In this document: positions 5,421-7,738 of the stretch, in pieces
How positions within the stretch are numbered: the first letter of the stretch is position 1
How the letters are laid out: the number at the start of each line of letters is the position of its first letter
NCBI GenBank assembly: GCA_013138855.1
Contig: WTBX01000207.1
Span: forward strand, 1 to 7,738
Reading direction: 5' to 3'
Source: Methylococcaceae bacterium
GTDB taxonomy: Bacteria; Pseudomonadota; Gammaproteobacteria; Methylococcales; Methylomonadaceae
DNA length: 7,738 bases
Notes under the pieces: generated by a model
Seen by the model: the letters and a program-made list of their open reading frames with translations, nothing else
Database searches by the model: none
Told to the model about the DNA's origin: nothing
Translations under genes and position numbers: made by a program

Positions 5421-5456
5421 GATGTTTACCGCCCTTTGTTTCGTTAAAATAGTGCC
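5421..5456. promoter_or_regulatory. 36-bp divergent pncC/mutS promoter region
   Basis: Only 36 bases separate the two start codons, so the promoters must overlap each other or extend into the opposite genes. On the + strand TAAAAT at 5445-5450 resembles a -10 hexamer, and TTTACC at 5425-5430 resembles a weak -35 at a short 14-base spacing. That -10 would put transcription start at or very near the mutS ATG (5457). No Shine-Dalgarno precedes mutS. Confidence 0.35.
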
Positions 5457-7738
5457 ATGACTACAGAAAATACTTCGCCCCAACATACTCCGATGATGCA
5501 GCAATATTTGCGCATCAAATCGCAACACCCCGAAACCTTGGTATTTTACCGCATGGGAGATTTTTACGAACTCTTCTTTGATGATGCCAAAAAAGCCTCG
5601 CAACTGCTGGATATTACTTTAACTGCTCGCGGCAAGTCGGGAGGCTCGCCTATTCCTATGGCGGGAATCCCCTATCATGCCGCAGAAAATTATATCGCTA
5701 GGTTATTAAAACAAGGCGAATCTGTCGCCATGTGTGAACAAATCGGCGATCCTGCAACCTCTAATGGACCCGTGGAACGTAAAGTCGTGCGTGTGATTAC
5801 GCCAGCAACCGTCACTGATGAAGCCTTATTAGAAGATAGGCAGGATAATTTATTAGTCGCGCTCTGCCATCAAGATAATATTTACGGACTCGCTTGCTTA
5901 GATGTCTCCAGCGGACGTTTTGTATTGCAGCAAGTTAAAACCACCCAGCAATTATATACGGAAATCGAACGACTTAATCCAGCAGAATTATTAATTAGCG
6001 AAGATTGGCAACCACCATTAATCATTACCGAGCGACGCGGTTTAACTAATCGTCCACCGTGGCATTTTGATTCTGAGAGCGCGAGACAGCGTTTATTAAA
6101 GCAATTTAATGTACTGGATTTAAAAGGTTTCGGTTGTGAAAAAATGCTGGTAGCGATTGCCGCTAGTGGTTGCCTATTACAATATTTAAAAGACACTCAA
6201 CAAGAAAGCCTGCCACATTTACAAGGAATAGCGGTTGAAAATACCAGTCATAGTATTGAGCTAGATGCTGCTAGCCGTCGTAATTTAGAGTTAGATTTTC
6301 ATCCTTCTGGACAACTGCAATATACCTTGTTCGGAGTTTTAGATAAAACAGCGACTTCTATGGGTAGTCGTTGTTTAAGACGTTGGATAAATCGTCCTTT
6401 GCGCGATCATGATATTTTAAATGCGCGTTATAGTTGCGTGAAAAGTTTATTAGAACAATCGCTTTATAATGACGTACAAAATACACTGAGACAAACAGGT
6501 GATATTGAACGTATTAGCTCGCGTATTGCTCTTAAATCCGCTCGACCGCGTGATTTAATTACTTTACGGCAAACCTTATCGGTATTGCCTGAGTTACAAC
6601 AATATCTCGCCAGTACTGAAAACCCACAACTTAATAAATTAGCCAAACATATTAGTGAACATCCGCAACTTTTAAATTTATTAGAAACAGCGATTATTGA
6701 TAATCCGCCTGTATTAATTCGAGATGGCGGCGTATTAGCAGCAGGCTATAATCAAGAATTAGATGAATTAAGAAATTTAAGCGATAACGCCGACCAATTT
6801 TTACTGGAAATGGAAGAACGTGAAAAACAGGCGACAGGGATTAATAATTTAAAAGTAAATTACAACCGCGTACATGGTTTTTATATTGAAATATCGCGTC
6901 TACACAGCGATAAAGTCCCCGTGCATTACACCCGTAAACAAACCCTAAAAAGTGTCGAGCGTTATATCACCGAAGAATTAAAAGCCTTTGAAGATAAAGT
7001 TCTTAGTGCGCGGGGTAAATCGCTCAGTTTTGAAAAAGCTTTATATGATGACTTATTAACCATCATCGCCCAAGATTTAAACGCCCTACAACGCTGTGCT
7101 GCTGCTTTAGCGGAATTAGATGTATTAACCAACTTTGCAGAACGCGCTGATAGTTTAGATTTAACCTGTCCGACTTTGAAAACAACGTTAGGCATCAATA
7201 TCGAAGCAGGACGACATATTGTTGTCGAACAGGTTTCCAATACGCCATTTGTTGCCAATGATGTCTGTTTCTCACCACAACGGCGAATGTTAGTGATAAC
7301 AGGCCCTAATATGGGTGGTAAATCGACTTATATGCGTCAAACTGCCCTCATCGTGTTATTAATCCACATTGGCTGTTACGTCCCTGCAAAATCAGCAAGC
7401 TGCGGCATCATAGATAAGATTTTTACCCGCATAGGCGCGTCCGATGATTTAGCCAGTGGGCGTTCAACCTTTATGGTGGAAATGTCAGAAACCGCCAATA
7501 TCTTGCACAACGCCACCGCGAATAGTTTAATTTTAATGGATGAAATCGGACGCGGAACCAGTACCTTTGATGGCTTATCCTTAGCGTGGGCATCGGCAGA
7601 TCATCTCGCCAAAGTCACCAAAGCCTTCACTCTATTTGCCACCCATTATTTTGAATTAACGACTTTAGCCGAAGAACATAAAGCCATTTATAACGTCCAT
7701 TTAGACGCTAAAGAGCATGGCGATAAAATTATATTTTT
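5457..7738 (+). CDS. mutS: DNA mismatch repair ATPase MutS (3' end outside window)
   Basis: An open frame from ATG 5457 to the window end gives 760 residues of an expected 850 or so. Role: recognises base mismatches and small loops in DNA and, with ATP, recruits MutL. The N-terminal mismatch-recognition domain starts HTPMMQQYLRIKSQHPETLV and holds the Phe-x-Glu reader in RMGDFYELF (Phe36, Glu38). It continues with PIPMAGIPYH and GESVAMCEQIGDPATSNGPV. Connector, lever and clamp domains follow (for example MGSRCLRRWINRPLRD and RDGGVLAAGYNQELDELRNL). The C-terminal ATPase has Walker A GPNMGGKST at 616-624 (Lys622), DDLASGRSTF, Walker B LILMDEIGRGTSTFDGLS (Asp695, Glu696) and the H-loop THYF (His730). 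These sit about two residues later than in E. coli, so there is no internal frameshift. The missing part is the end of the ATPase domain and the C-terminal tetramerisation region. It is divergent from pncC; mutS, cinA/pncC and recA are often neighbours in gammaproteobacteria. Confidence 0.97.
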   Translation, partial: MTTENTSPQHTPMMQQYLRIKSQHPETLVFYRMGDFYELFFDDAKKASQLLDITLTARGKSGGSPIPMAGIPYHAAENYIARLLKQGESVAMCEQIGDPATSNGPVERKVVRVITPATVTDEALLEDRQDNLLVALCHQDNIYGLACLDVSSGRFVLQQVKTTQQLYTEIERLNPAELLISEDWQPPLIITERRGLTNRPPWHFDSESARQRLLKQFNVLDLKGFGCEKMLVAIAASGCLLQYLKDTQQESLPHLQGIAVENTSHSIELDAASRRNLELDFHPSGQLQYTLFGVLDKTATSMGSRCLRRWINRPLRDHDILNARYSCVKSLLEQSLYNDVQNTLRQTGDIERISSRIALKSARPRDLITLRQTLSVLPELQQYLASTENPQLNKLAKHISEHPQLLNLLETAIIDNPPVLIRDGGVLAAGYNQELDELRNLSDNADQFLLEMEEREKQATGINNLKVNYNRVHGFYIEISRLHSDKVPVHYTRKQTLKSVERYITEELKAFEDKVLSARGKSLSFEKALYDDLLTIIAQDLNALQRCAAALAELDVLTNFAERADSLDLTCPTLKTTLGINIEAGRHIVVEQVSNTPFVANDVCFSPQRRMLVITGPNMGGKSTYMRQTALIVLLIHIGCYVPAKSASCGIIDKIFTRIGASDDLASGRSTFMVEMSETANILHNATANSLILMDEIGRGTSTFDGLSLAWASADHLAKVTKAFTLFATHYFELTTLAEEHKAIYNVHLDAKEHGDKIIF

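Noticed and set aside
5421..5603. 61-residue upstream extension of pncC
   Set aside because: It overlaps the first 49 codons of mutS on the opposite strand and has no similarity to the CinA/PncC family; ATG 5420 gives the expected family length.
5882..7258. Three - strand frames (5882-6196, 6464-6646, 6962-7258)
   Set aside because: They lie inside the intact, motif-rich mutS frame and show no protein features of their own.

Overview
The window is AT-rich chromosomal DNA. The best protein matches are to gammaproteobacterial housekeeping families: MutS and PncC close to E. coli in length and motif spacing, a QmcA/NfeD pair, and a CorB/YfjD-type CNNM protein. The low GC, abundant small palindromic repeats and a cysteine-rich HvfA/bufferin-like tail would fit an environmental gammaproteobacterium such as a methanotroph or sulfur oxidiser. 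That placement is inference only.

Layout. Bases 1-143 hold the C-terminal end of a + strand gene whose product ends in EGKCG-type repeats. This is the hallmark of copper-binding HvfA/bufferin precursors that are modified by MNIO (DUF692) enzymes. A strong hairpin follows. Bases 144-465 contain no gene but carry two palindromic elements: a 9-bp-periodic CATGAAG palindrome and a nested, MITE-like element. On the - strand lie corB (466-1728) and a small two-TM protein with a disordered tail (1953-2366), separated by a gap with overlapping hairpins.

Divergent from these, on the + strand, is a tandem duplication of an SPFH (stomatin/prohibitin-like) gene. The first copy (2483-2986) is truncated before the coiled coil. 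The second (3236-4150) is full-length qmcA and is followed at once by its usual partner nfeD/ybbJ (4162-4602) and a terminator. The leader of the SPFH gene, including its ribosome binding site, is duplicated too and looks more conserved than the coding DNA. A second CATGAAG palindrome sits just behind the truncated copy.

Bases 4663-4937 hold no gene but carry a 198-bp nested inverted-repeat element with perfect 16-bp ends and a perfect internal 27-bp inverted repeat. After it come pncC on the - strand and, divergent across only 36 bp, mutS on the + strand, which runs off the window end with about 760 codons present.

Functionally the window combines membrane quality control (QmcA-NfeD), a CNNM-type ion-transport-linked protein, NAD salvage (PncC), mismatch repair (MutS) and the end of a probable metal-buffering RiPP. 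The most interesting items are the HvfA-like tail with no modifying enzyme directly behind it, and the SPFH duplication with its conserved leader.
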